This document shows, piece after piece, positions 1 to 12,456 of a stretch of 64,000 nucleotides of DNA. The notes under the pieces are model-generated. The model did not search any database. It saw nothing but the letters and a program-made list of their open reading frames with translations, and was not told where the DNA came from. The DNA lies in assembly GCF_964340395.1 (NCBI RefSeq), contig NC_135550.1, positions 16,907,484 to 16,971,483 on the forward strand, in the 5' to 3' direction. The position numbers and the translations under genes were made by a program. The stretch is from Glandiceps talaboti. Lineage: Eukaryota; Hemichordata; Enteropneusta; Spengelidae. The first letter of the stretch is position 1, and each line of letters begins with the position of its first letter.

Positions 1-3000
1 AGTCAGAGGTAAAATAACACCATCAAAAGTCATAAATACAGGACTAACACTATGACAAAATAACACCATCAAAAGTCATAAATACAAGACAATCTATGAC
101 AATCACATTACTTTCCATAACAGGCATATCAAAAACAAGTAAAAGTCAGTTCAAATAGAATTTTACATTTCATGGTAATAAACATCGTTCAATTTCCTGA
201 TTTGTAACAAGGACAGGAAAAAGAGAAATTTTATGGCTTCGAAAGATGGAATTCATTGCGAAATATTGCTTTGATATGTGAGCAAACAACCCAAGTCTCA
301 GCTGGGCGACAAGATTTTCTAGTTCACTTAGAAACCATGATGGATTTTCCACTGCAGTGTGTTATTACGCTGGGATCAGGGTCTGTACAGGAGAGTGGAG
401 ATATATAAAGGAATTTGATGGGCCCATAACTCATCTCAATGTGCTTACACATCATACTTGATTATGGAGACTAGCGCTCTAAGTCAGGGAAAACAATGGG
501 GCTATCAGGGGTAGAAATATGACAGTAATTAGTGCATAATGGAAGCCCTCAGGAAATAGCCTATAGCTTACTCCTAATGCATCACAACATTTGATATACT
601 AAGACTAAAGCCTTTTACCTTGTAATATGTGATGCTGTCTCTGGTTAGACTTTCCATATTACGGACTCATATTTACCATTAGAGTTTCCTGCGGGCCTTT
701 TGTGCCGTCTGTAGATCAATCTTCAGAAACGGTATATGTCTTTGTCAGTCTCATTGCTAAGACTTTTCATTTTATGTGCTAAATCTTACAGATGTCTAGG
801 GTCTCTGCCATTTTTTTCCCCTATATAATATTAATCATGTTCTAAAGCTTAGTTTAGTTTTACAACTGATCTGTATGTCATTCACATCAAATCAATCTAA
901 GTATTTTGGTAGAAATATGCATTCTATCAGACGTAATCTTTTCAGAACGGGTGTGTAAATGAACATTAATTCCTAGCATCACATCAGTACAGTATGTTTA
1001 GCCTTGTGACAATAAATATTGTAAACAAGATTTGTGTATACGGCCCTGACAGCTGACATCATTGCAATACCAGTTGGTCTTATTATTCTAGCTTCTTACG
1101 ACATCACATACACGAGATACTCTACCAAAACTTCTGAATTTTTCAACACTTACATCACAATTATAAAAGCCCATGTATTGAAGAATTGACAGAAAGGTGT
1201 ATTGGAACTTAAGAGTTCTAACTCTCAACACCAAAATTGCTGAAGTGAACAAATTCACAGTATCAGGCATTCTGCTGTGAGCTCTTGTATTGTAAATCCA
1301 TTTTTTTGTTTTCCAATCTAGTGATGACAAAAAGTTGGCCCCTAAACTTGTTAACCTTTTTACATGCCCGAGTTTCCAGTAGCAGCAAGGTATTGAAACC
1401 CATTTCTCTGTGAAGTTGTGCATAGTCTGAACCGACACTGAGAGTGACTCATCTTCTTGTGTAAGAAAGCGTGAGAAACTGATTTCTTTGTGTGGATGGA
1501 CAACGAGTAGCCCGTGGCATGGCAAGAAATTTAAATTGATAATTGTTGCATATTGACGACCATTTTCTGGAGGCCAATTCCTCTGATTAGGACAGTTTTA
1601 TAGCCAGCTCCAAATTGAATTTTCGGATTACAGTTACACGGTGCTGGCACTATGCGACTACTTTCCACAAATTGATTGAAATTTCGTTCCCAGACGGCGA
1701 TGAGTAGTGCCGCAGACTTTCTGTCTCAGCCTTGATTCAGCTAACATTCAGTCTAAGAACAAGTCTATTTGATGAAATGCTTGAAATCAATACTGGGGAA
1801 CATTTGATAAGATGAACCGTTTTCCTCTTGAAATAATCTTCTCTGGCAACATTAAAATTACACAGTAGAAATAACACAATCTGCTTCACAACCTGGCTAC
1901 TTCATAATATATTGGTATTAATGCACTGACACTTCCTGTGTGGTTACACATTATGTCATGCTTATTAAAGCAATCATGGGCTTCGTTTCCTAAACAACAA
2001 ATACTACAACCAGCTGTATTTTTTTTCCCTTCTATTTTCTTGGAAATTTAATATCTTATACTTTGACAAGCTATCACTTTCATTTGTTAAAATTCAACCA
2101 TAAACTATATACTTCTTCTGATATCAACTCAAAATGTCTGCCAAATATCAAATTCTGAACTCAGTAAAATGACAAAAAAAAAAACACAATTCAACTACAA
2201 TAAAATCAAGTGAAAAATTGTCAAATCTAAGTAGGACTGGTAAATTTAATACAAAAGAATATATTACAAGGCTTAGCCAATATACTTTTTTTTCAAAAAA
2301 ACTGGGTGGTCTATCTATGTCTGTCTCATATGGCTAGCGTGTTCCCCATCAATTCTCATTTTTTTTCTCTCTCTCTTTTGTCATGAATATGATGCATTAG
2401 TAATGAACTGTCACTACTTGGACATCAAGTGAAAGTGAAGTATACACAGCACTGTGCCAAATCACACCAAGATAGATAGGTGTGTTGTACCTTGGGACAA
2501 GCTGCATGAATTCCTCAATTATTCTCAACAATATGGGGGAATGAGCGAAGGGAATGCCGTCAATACCAAGAGATCTTTATTACAACATCCACACCTGCTC
2601 TTGTGTTGTTCGGGGACTCTACCTTTAATATGGTTTACTCGTCTCCATGGCAACCACTGCCAGTTCTCCTCATAATAATGTTGTTTAGTTTTCTTGATTT
2701 TGTAGACATCTTTTTCACGCAAAAAGCTACATGTACATAAATAATTCAATAAGGCATGAGACAATATGGATGCAGTAAGTTGCCTTACTCAAGTTTTGAC
2801 CGTTAATCTGATTGATCTTGCCCTCCCTGGGGAACCATTTGTGGCAACTTGAATGCATCAGCATTCCCATTGTCATGGCAACATCTATGTCATGCATCAC
2901 AAGGTGACTAGCTATTGCATTAGTATTCTTACACAACTTACGGGCACTGATGGACATCACACTAACTTGCCATCACCAGTGGTTGCCTTAGCAACAACAT

Positions 3001-4847
3001 CAACATCAATGACAACACCATATATGGGCATACAAGCATTCTCTCCAATCTTTAGGCTTTTGATGTACATTATGGCTGTGAAGTGAACATCTGAAACTTT
3101 TTTTATCCAATTTGCATACCCTACAGCACATGAAAACCATTTGCAACTCATGTATTTGTTAGCAGGACATGAATATTTTTCCAGTACAGTGTCAAACCAC
3201 ACCTACATGTACCGGTACATGACAAAATCTAGAATATGAAAACGCTTTATTCAACCATCATTGAAAGTACTGAATTTAACACAGTTCCCCTGTCACTTGA
3301 ACACCTCTTACTGTACAAACCCAATACACGTCTGTATTTCAAAATGTAAGCAATTTTACTGATACACTGGATCTACCATTTACTTTCATATAAGCACTCA
3401 TTCCAGTCAATAATTGTAGCCAAAGGCTGTAGTAATTCAGAGCACAAACAGAGCAAGCCAGCTGTTTCGGTCTTGATGTTGTTACTACATTACACCTTCC
3501 TCATTTACCAACTACCTCCATCTGTGCCACCAATTCCATACAAACTCTCATCCTGGTTCTCTTGTCAGTGTACCAAACAACACAACAGAGCTAATTTTAG
3601 CAGATTGGGCATTTGCATATCATTGAATATTCACTTTTCAATACCTGTACAGAAATGGGGGAAAATTGGCAGGCTACAATAGAATGACAACATTGAATAA
3701 GACGGAAGCATTCCGCTTCTAAATCACGAACAAGAACACAGATTTCCTCTACTTTTTATCAAAACACATTTTTTTTTACATAAAACAGCTGTCCTGTTAT
3801 GATCCATCCACGGTGCAGAACTGTACTAACGCATTTATTAAAACTATCTATTTTGGGTGAAACATTTCTATGTACGTGCTTATCATATTTTGTTGTCCAT
3901 TTGTCCATATGTTTTTCCCTAAGTATTTCTCACATTAATCACTGTCCAGAATACATGTCTATTTATTTGGACAGTTGATATTTATACTATAATGCAAAAT
4001 ACTGATCACGGAGATTATAATAATCTATTGAAATGGTCCACAAAATAAGTATGAAAAAAAAAAAAAAAAAGACTTTAACAACTGAAACGTGATAATACCT
4101 AAAACTGCACGCATGGATGATCTCTGAGAAGACAACTTTTTGAAGTCAGCTTTGAACATGGTAATGAAATTAATGCTGTATATCCCATAAATCCTGCCAC
4201 ATCCATTATTTTTTACATGAACTTGACCTGAAGGGAGATATGCAGGAGGAGGGGGATAATTTTTTATTTTTTTTGAAAAGGTGACACAAAATAAATTGCA
4301 CAACAAATTTTCATTGTGGGAGAGGAATGGTTTCCAAAGTCTAAATTCTGATTAACAGATGTGTCATAAGTTATTGATAAGGACATAGACAGAAAAAAAG
4401 AAATATGGAGAAATTCAGTACAGTGAAAAAACATGGATCAAATTTGAAAAAAAATGTAACAACTATCATCTGTTTGTAGGATTACCAGCATGTTGCCATG
4501 GTAGCAGCTTCACCCTGAGATACAGGTAGTGATGCACCAGATGGTAGAGAATGAAATACAAGTCTCCAACCAGATGGCACCATTTCAATTCTTTTCACCA
4601 TAGTCACTGGCTTATTAATTTGCATGCCCTACAATTACTCTGTTTGTGTCCAACTCTAGCAGAATAAATAATACATTCACAATTGTTTGTGTCCACCACA
4701 GCCAGAATAAACAATATCTTGTTTGTGTTCACAACAATATCTAGTTTGTGTTCACTTCAAACACAATAAACAAAATCTTGTTTGAGATTGTCAGGTGTTT
4801 ATTTAGTCTTTCTTTACATACAATGATTCCTGTTATCATTTTTGTTG

Positions 4848-4885
4848 TCTGTCTCTGTCTGTCTCTGTCTCTGTCTCTGTCTCTG

Positions 4886-4936
<51 letters not shown>

Positions 4937-5033
4937 GTCTCTCTCTCTCTCTCTCTCTCACTCACTCACTCACTCACTCACTCACTCACTCACTCACTCA
5001 CTCACTCACTCACTCACTCACTCACTCACTCAC

Positions 5034-5118
<85 letters not shown>
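4848..5118. repeat. Compound CT / CTGTCT / CTCA microsatellite
   Basis: CTGTCT-type units (to about 4938) give way to CT, then a pure CTCA block (about 4959-5038), then about 80 bases of pure CT. It is polypurine-polypyrimidine almost throughout. Long Ser/Leu and Arg/Asp/Glu open frames here are simple-repeat artefacts. Confidence 0.95.
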
Positions 5119-5122
<4 letters not shown>

Positions 5123-5968
5123 ATTTTTATGTACTGTCTAATAATATTGTCATATGCATTGCCTCATTTTGCACAGTTATCAATCAGTAACTGGTCTCAC
5201 AATATCCATTCCAGATGGAAACTCATTCTAATAATGGGCATATGTGTATCAGTTGCCATAGAAACTGATTACATCTTTCCCCGAAGAACATATTTTCTGA
5301 ATGCATCACCACAAATCTAAACTTATTACTAAACAGTTGCTGTATTAAAACATACAGGGATATTACATGTATGTTTTCAATTCTCTTCCCACTTCAAATT
5401 TCAACAACAAAAATTATGACTTAATCTAAAAGCAAATTAAAGGACAAACTTCCAGCTGTTGTACGGACGTGTTCATTGTGTGAGCTCTGTGTTGAAACAC
5501 AGGTAGGTCCCATAACACTGAGAATGAGATACACTGTGATCATTTATGTACCAGCACTTTTTCAACACCATAAGGATGCGAGTAGATGGGAGAGTTCACA
5601 TGTAAAAATAAGTGTACTTGCCTAAGTACAGTGTGTGTATTGATTGATGGAAACCATTTCAAAAGCTTCAATCATCTTTTAGTTTCCCTCCTTAAGACAG
5701 TAAGTAATGTTTCAGGTTTTATATTAGTTTGAATTAAAAAGAAAATAACACTGGGCAAGCATCATGCTATCAACACTGCACACTATTCTGATAGCATAAA
5801 ATTGGACCATTATTAACAATTTTAAACCTTAAGAATTAAATTGTTGTTTTTTTCTATGTACATGCAATTACGATTGGACAATGCTGACACTGTTAGATCA
5901 AACAGACAAAAATACTTCCATCCATGCAGCAATGCCACATATATAAAATAGTACTTGACATGATAACA

Positions 5969-6253
5969 TTAGCCTTGTCCCCACCTGAATTGATTCAAAA
6001 CTGATTCAAAGTAAATCAATTCAAAAGTAGTTTCTGTTGCCCATCCCCACAAGAGAACTGAGCAACAGATTTGAATCAATTCACTTTTGTTTTTGTGTCG
6101 GTTTTGAACCAATTTACCTTGAATTGGTTTCAAACCACCTCTACAGGTTTTCAATCGATTCAACAAAACTGGTTTCAGTGCATGTGGGGACAAGAGAACC
6201 GACTCTGATTCAATTTCAAACAGGTTCAAAATTCCATGTGGGGACGCACCTAA
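5969..6253. mobile_element. MITE-like element with imperfect inverted ends
   Basis: The left end TTAGCCTTGTCCCCAC and the reverse complement of the right end TTAGGTGCGTCCCCAC match imperfectly. The interior is built from repeated GATTCAAA / GGTTTGAA motifs in both orientations, with an inverted repeat at the centre (GGTTTTGAACCAATT facing AATTGGTTTCAAACC). No transposase is present. Target duplication is unclear, perhaps TTA/TAA. Confidence 0.55.
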
Positions 6254-6600
6254 AGGTCTTCTTTTATTGGGATGAAATTGCTTGCCATCAACAAAAAAAC
6301 AAAATGCTGAAGTTTAAGAACCTTCAGAATGTACAATAAGCTGAACATTACATTTGAAATAACTTCTTAAAGACCTTTTTTTTGTACATAAGTACTCCAG
6401 ATTAATACTGAACCATCTTCGTACTCTGTAAACAAGACCATGCTCTTCATGATTAATCATTTTACAGCCATTTTGTATGGCTAAATTCTACAAACGCACA
6501 CACCTTGAACATTGTGAACATGAGATTTGGCAAACAAATGTGATTGGGTACATTTATCAGTTAAGTGTTAGTATAGTTACATGTCTTCACTTAACAGAAT

Positions 6601-6812
6601 CTGCTTCAAATGGGAAATATTTCTTTGCTGTTCTGTGTTTCAAAGGGGAATATTACTTTGCTGTCCTATGCTTCAAAATGGAAATATAACTTTGCTGTTC
6701 TCGGCTTCAAAGGGGAAATATTACTTCACTGTTCTTGGCTTCAAAGGGGAAATATTACTTTGCTGTTCTCGGCTTCAAAGGGAAAATATTACTTTGCTGT
6801 TCTCAGCTTCAA
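6601..6812. repeat. 34-bp minisatellite, six copies
   Basis: The units all begin CTTCAAAGGGGAAATATTAC or a close variant and are 33-34 bp long. They sit tail to tail with a few substitutions each. Confidence 0.9.
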
Positions 6813-7869
6813 CGATTTCACTTTTAAAGGTTTGATAATATTCCATTGTCATGAGACATCATTCTATTTATCTACTTACAAAAACATCACACTCTTACAC
6901 TCAGTTGCAATCTAAATTTACATATTTCCTGACTTCTGAAGGCCCTGACATATTCTTAAATGAACCGACAGCAAGTTTCACTCAATTACATCTTTTGAAT
7001 GCCACAACATAACTTGCCCTTTGTCTAACATTTGGTGATAAATTGAAAATTTAAGAGAAAGGTGAAGATTACTGTATTTGCCAACACATACACATAAATT
7101 ACGGAAACAAGGTAATCTGTCATAAAGAGAGAGACAAGTACATGTAACAATCACCAACTACACTAGAGGTAATGCACAGTAGCTATGCACTGACTAAGTA
7201 TGTATGAGGTGTCAGGTTACCTTTCTGACATCTTACTACTTCTAAACACAAGGTCAGTCCCTCCCCTCCACCCCAACAAGATTATACATTTTCATTCAAG
7301 TTGTCACTCTTTGAAAGAGAGATTCCAAGAGGGTAACCCTGTGGTTGAATACCAAACAGGTCTGATTTATTCACCTGCACTGAGGGGGTAACTGTCATGT
7401 TTCACTAAAGACATCAGTTTAATGATGATATTACCGTATGGTTTGTCTGTTCACAGTTTACTACAAGTGACAGGATTCCACGCTTCAATAAAGGCAAACA
7501 ATACCAATGGTATTCACAAACTTTGTCCCACTGACCACCTGAGTTTCAAAACTTTAAAACACAACTTGAAGATTATGACAAAGTGGCTAAGTTCCAAGCA
7601 TAACACTTTTCAGGGGGTTGGTTTTCACAACGTCATGTGGGGGAACATCTTGATGAAGAGGAATGAGTGGAATCTTTGACTGCATATCTGAGTTAAAAGT
7701 GTGTGCCTTTGTCTTTCATTATTATCCACTCCAGGGCACTGGGATTCAAATATTCCAGTAATGTATGTAAAAAGTCACACTGTTTGGTGGCCTTGGTATG
7801 GCCCCTATTCAAAGCCACATTCCCATAGCATCTCTACTGTATAAATTAGATTTGCAGCAAAAACTATAT

Positions 7870-8008
7870 GTGATGAATGAGATGTCTACGGCAGTGTGAA
7901 TATCATCTCACCAAACTCCAGAACTATACATACTGAATCGTATGTCTACGGCTGTGTGATTATACTACATTGTGTATGGCAGTGAGATTGCTACCTCGCC
8001 AAACTCTT
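7870..8008. repeat. Short degenerate tandem repeat
   Basis: The motif TCTACGGCAGTGTGA followed by CACCAAACTC recurs two to three times at about 60-bp spacing with substitutions and indels. Confidence 0.55.
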
Positions 8009-10568
8009 GTCTGGAAACCGTAATGAATGCAAATACAATGTACAGGCAAAAACATGTCTATCTGACTCAGAATATACCCATCAGCTTATAGTGACCGTAA
8101 TCCTTTAGGCCCCTTTATTGTAAATTTTAGTTGGGAGAGCAAATTGCAAACAATCTGGCTTTTTCACGCCCGGTCATCAATCAGTCCTTGCACACATACA
8201 TACATACAAGTAGAATTACAGTTACAGATTGCACGTCCCATTCTGTTGCATTGCCAAGCCTACCAAACAGGGATAAGCCGACAACATAAAAGGCCCTGTG
8301 GGGGGTCTCTGCAGCATCACCGTTGCTATGCAACAGGCTAAATCTGTCTGCTTCAAAGTCCTACTGGTAGCTTCTGTGTAACTTTCATTGGTCAGTCACT
8401 ATGCCTGCATTAGTGGCTACAGTAGAATTATAAATGAACATTTGAAAGGGAACATATGACATGGTAAATTCAAAGACTATTTCGAACCCACGGCTTTTCA
8501 TTTTTGTACAATAACACACTGACATAAATCATACGTTAGTTAATATCACAATTCATATCATACTATCATACAACTAAAAACATCCACATCTTTTTTTCAC
8601 CTCTCTCGTATCTGTATATCTTTGAATACTTGAAATTAATATGAAACATGTTAGAACTAGAATTATATTATCAGTTCTATTCCTGATGCCACATATACAC
8701 ACATCTATCTATTCATTTTTTTCCCTTTCAATAATGACTTCAACAATGCACTGAATGAAAGCCCAACATAAAAAACTCTATACCTGAGTCATTCATTTAA
8801 CAATGCCACTAAATTGGTAAAAATTACGACTGACTACGTGACAATAAATTGAAAACTTCAGAATATTTTTCTTCTTCTATCAATTGAGATAAGAACTCAA
8901 CTTTATTCGGGCAATTATAAGAGAATGACAGATAGATGAATTTGACCTATAAAAAAATTATGAAAACCGCGACTACGACAGAAATCGTGAATCACGCATT
9001 TGTAATTACCTTCACAGCAAAATGACGGACAATTATCAGGGATATTTATGACGATGAATACAATACATTGGATAAATCTCATTTCAAACCAATCTTGTGG
9101 GGATCTATTGCCATGCTAATTTCAAAAATAGTAAATGATAAATGCTCCTTCCGATGGACGTTGAATTTCAATTCATTTCAAAACTGACAAGTAGGAGAAG
9201 GGAGGCATGTTAAACATTCTGAACAGCTGAACTTGTATTGTACAGTGTTCAAGTACATTACATCTGTTCTGCAGGTTATTAAGTGCACTTTTTACACCCA
9301 TCGATTTTTTTTTTCGGTGGCCTGTCGATCCTTGACAAAAATATTTTCAAACTAAACTCACGCATGCTTGAGTCTTTTAGAGACCTCTGTATCACAATCT
9401 GACTAGAAATAAACAACTGACCTGCACTGAATTTACAATTTGGACATATCAGTATCTGATGAAGAATCTACTGTTAAGAATTCCCCTATCTCGGAGTTCA
9501 CAGCAGTTTCTTGCAGTATCGCTGCAGGGCATCATTATGTATTTTCAACTACTGAAACATGTACTGCTTCCTCCCCAACTGTAAATTGGATACACTGTTT
9601 CTATTCAAAGCCAACCATCTGTATCAATCACATTGTCCAACATTTCCACAAGAATTTTCTCCAGCCTGACAGTTTTAATGACATAGTCGGCAGTATGAGA
9701 ATGAGCTCCTTTCTCTCTTGTAACTGTCCATGAATTAAAATGAACATAGTCATCAGAACACACATCACCCCCGAGTTTTCCATTTCCAAACTCTGTGACT
9801 GCTGATTCTGCACAGATATCAACACAACACCTGAACTGGTAATGTTAGACTAGTTCTTTTGTTGTTTCTTTGTCATTGAAACTCTGTCTATATCCGACTT
9901 ATGAAGGAAATTCAATTTTCTGTAACATTTAGATTGGAATCCAAACGAGGTTGTAAGGAAACGCGTTTCTTCTTTTTTTTATTGAGAGCTGCATACTTCA
10001 TTTTTTTTTGAAAGAGCAAAATCAATACACATTAGTTGTATTGATGGTAGTTTCAATGTAGCAATTAACTGTGGCAATCAATCCTATTCTGAAGCTTCCT
10101 TATAACAGTCCATTCAGACAAATACTACTCCATATAGCACCTGCACTTTAACATTCATCTTCTTTTTTTTTACGTTGTAGTATACGCACAGAAAACATGG
10201 CTAACTTGACGATATATTCATGGCAGATGACACACTTCACATTATTAATTTTCAACCTGATATATTTTCAATCTTGTTGACAAAATAATATCATTAAAAG
10301 TTTACATGGTGATTGCATTATCTAATTCATACTTTTAATCTGTTGTGTGCTCTGGGTCAATTCAATAATGCAGTGATGCGAAAGAAGTACCCGGTAAGAA
10401 ATCCATCTAATTTTGAAAACGATCTCGATCTTGACTACTTTTGTTTGAAAATTTGAAACCATATCCCACTCCTTTATTCAGAAAGGAAGTTCTTTCCTAT
10501 AACTCTGATATATGTATATCCCAGATACAGAAAGGGTTTTGTGGCCTAAATTAATTCTAAATAAATAG

Positions 10569-10824
10569 TGCTTGAAATTATGGCTAACTAGCACCACTGC
10601 TTAAAACCATGACTAACTAGCACCATGTGCTTGAAACCATGGCTAACTAGCACACTGCTTGAAACCATGGCTAACTAGCACACTGCTTGAAACCATAGCT
10701 AACTGGCACACTGCTTGAAACCATAGCTAACTAGCACAATGCTTGAAACCTTGACTAACACACACCATGTGCTTGAAACCATTGCTAACTAGCAACACTG
10801 ATTGAACCATGGCTAACTAGCACC
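10569..10824. repeat. 28-30-bp minisatellite, nine copies
   Basis: The consensus is TGCTTGAAACCATGGCTAAC followed by TAGCACAC. Nine consecutive units are visible; the second, seventh and ninth are the most diverged. Confidence 0.92.
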
Positions 10825-11655
10825 TGTTCAGGTAAGCTGTCTACATCCCGAACTTGGACCTTTATTTGCTTGACAATTGACTGATATTTGAAGAACTTCA
10901 CACCCTTATATTGTTGTGACAAGGGTCAGTTGAGAGGCTGTAGGCAGTATGCTATGTCACCAACCTGTCATAATTTATGAAGACCTAGCCCATTAAACAC
11001 AGATAAATTAGAACATAGCTTCCTCTGGTAAATACCTGTTATCTACTCTACCCTGCCCACATTCTCAGGTTGAAGGGCTACTCCACTCTACACTATAGAG
11101 CTCTACTTCTCTAAAAGCCCTCCACGTTCCTAGGTTTTCAAGGCAAGGTATAGCAGTGTTAGTTGTTTTTTTTTTTTTTTTGAAAGCCTCCAATATCATT
11201 TTGAGTAGGGGCCATTATATTTAATACTGTACTTTGATAATGAAGCACAGACAGGTTTCAACTTTGATAAGTGTCTCACAATGGCCTATTTTCACTGCTC
11301 GGAAACACCTACACTTTCAATAAACTTGCCAAAACCACATACATTTCATTCAAGATTCAACGTTACGGTTCAAATCTTTCACTAAAATTCAAAGATTTCT
11401 TTTGTTTGGGTACTTGGATGACAGGAAGGTACATGCATGTGAATGTCTATAAAATAGAATGACTGTTCAATTAAGCCCATTGTTGTTCTTAACACTTATA
11501 ACAGACCATTGTCAACTTACAAGCCCTGTGACAATTCTCGACTGCTTTATAATCGTGTGGCTATATGTGTTTGTCAACATGAACAAAGTCACTGTGTAGT
11601 TGGACAAATGGAGTCACGAACTACTCAGTGTTGGTTACACGATGGTTATTGTAGC

Positions 11656-11695
11656 AGTGTCTAACAAACACACCTCTAGCTGTTTGTTAGACACT
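11656..11695. repeat. Perfect 15-bp hairpin
   Basis: AGTGTCTAACAAACA (11656-11670) is followed by ten bases and then its exact reverse complement (11681-11695). Confidence 0.85.
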
Positions 11696-11879
11696 ACTCA
11701 CCATTGTAACAATGGTATTTTTATTCACCATAGGTTGAACTCACATACATACAGGTAGGCGTTATTACAACCCCACAATATACCTTTACAACTTTACACA
11801 CCTACACACGCACACACACATACATACAGGTAGAAGTCGTTGCAACCTTACAATAAAAACTTTACAACTTCTAACCTAC

Positions 11880-12434
11880 CTGGCCTTTCTCTTTCTCCAC
11901 TTTCCTGAAGCATTTGTTCAGAGATAAGTTATGTCGCACAGAGTTTTTCCACCCCGTCGGTGCATTCTGGAAGTACGGGAAATGATCAACAATCCATTGA
12001 TAAATGTCTTTGACTGGAAGACGTTTGTTAGGGGAGTCTTCAATTGCCATGAAAATAAGGCAGCTGAAGGAAAATGGCGGTTTACTGTTGAGCTGCTGTT
12101 TGGCATCGTAGGGTGCATTTGGTGGGTGATTTAAATTACCTGATCGATCTGAAAGACCGTTCACATCGTTTTCTTTTGATTTAGACTCATTTTCTAAATC
12201 TGTTCCACTGATATTTTTTAATAAGTCTGTACTGTGTAACCAACTAAGACTGGTTAACTCCTCATCATCAATTGCACCTTTTTCCATCCTGATTGCTGCA
12301 AAACAACTGCTGCTTAAATCCATTTTAACCTGGCCTAATGCCCGTGATAACGTAGCACTGGGAAAGCTCCTACTTAATCCTTGGTTGACTCTTCGAAGAG
12401 CTGACACACTCCCTGGTTTCCGATTCGGAGGCAT
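11880..12434 (-). CDS. FOXN3-like: FOXN2/FOXN3-type forkhead transcription factor, first coding exon (partial gene)
   Basis: This exon encodes the first 185 residues of a nuclear DNA-binding repressor of the FOXN2/3 (checkpoint suppressor) family. The start MPPNRKP, the acidic block [12 protein letters not shown] (57-67) and PYDAKQ (109-113) all match the vertebrate N-terminus. The forkhead domain begins near residue 117 ([17 protein letters not shown]) and runs through the recognition helix [15 protein letters not shown] (162-176). The exon stops after KGQ at a CAG|GTAGGT donor, phase 0, the same point where vertebrate FOXN3 is interrupted before the wing. The wing exon (expected GKGSLWC) was sought on the minus strand down to position 1 and not found, so the rest of the gene probably lies left of the window. 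FOXN2 and FOXN3 cannot be told apart; an invertebrate would be expected to have one pro-orthologue. Confidence 0.93.
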
Positions 12435-12456
12435 GGTTACCTCTCACAACCTACAG
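12435..12456 (-). promoter_or_regulatory. Splice acceptor and 16-nt 5' UTR before the FOXN ATG
   Basis: Read on the minus strand, a pyrimidine-rich stretch ends in CTGTAG at 12456-12451. It is followed by 16 untranslated bases and then the ATG at 12434-12432. This is a good 3' splice site, so the coding exon begins at 12450 and the gene has at least one upstream non-coding exon. Confidence 0.6.

Larger units (their letters stand above)
1..11879. other. Probable FOXN intron DNA left of the forkhead exon
   Basis: No convincing exon was found on either strand. The stretch holds simple repeats, a compound CT/CTCA microsatellite, 34-bp and 28-30-bp minisatellites and a MITE-like element, listed separately. 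Open frames such as the minus-strand one at 1525-1088 match no family I recognise and lack splice or codon support. The DNA lies downstream of the FOXN exon in the gene's direction, so it is most simply its long second intron. Confidence 0.5.

Noticed and set aside
1088-1525. 145-codon open frame on the minus strand
   Set aside because: No recognisable domain, no splice context and no relation to FOXN sequence; AT-rich introns of this size produce such frames by chance.
4501-4600. FSTIWCI peptide (minus strand) as the missing forkhead wing exon (expected GSLWCI)
   Set aside because: The flanking residues do not fit the forkhead (no GKG before, no DPEYR after) and a stop follows at once.
4741-5320. 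Ser/Leu- and Arg/Asp/Glu-repeat frames
   Set aside because: Direct products of the CT/CTCA microsatellite.
8461-8500. GTTCGAA (minus strand) as a tRNA T-loop
   Set aside because: The flanking bases do not form a five-pair T-stem and no acceptor or anticodon arm is nearby.
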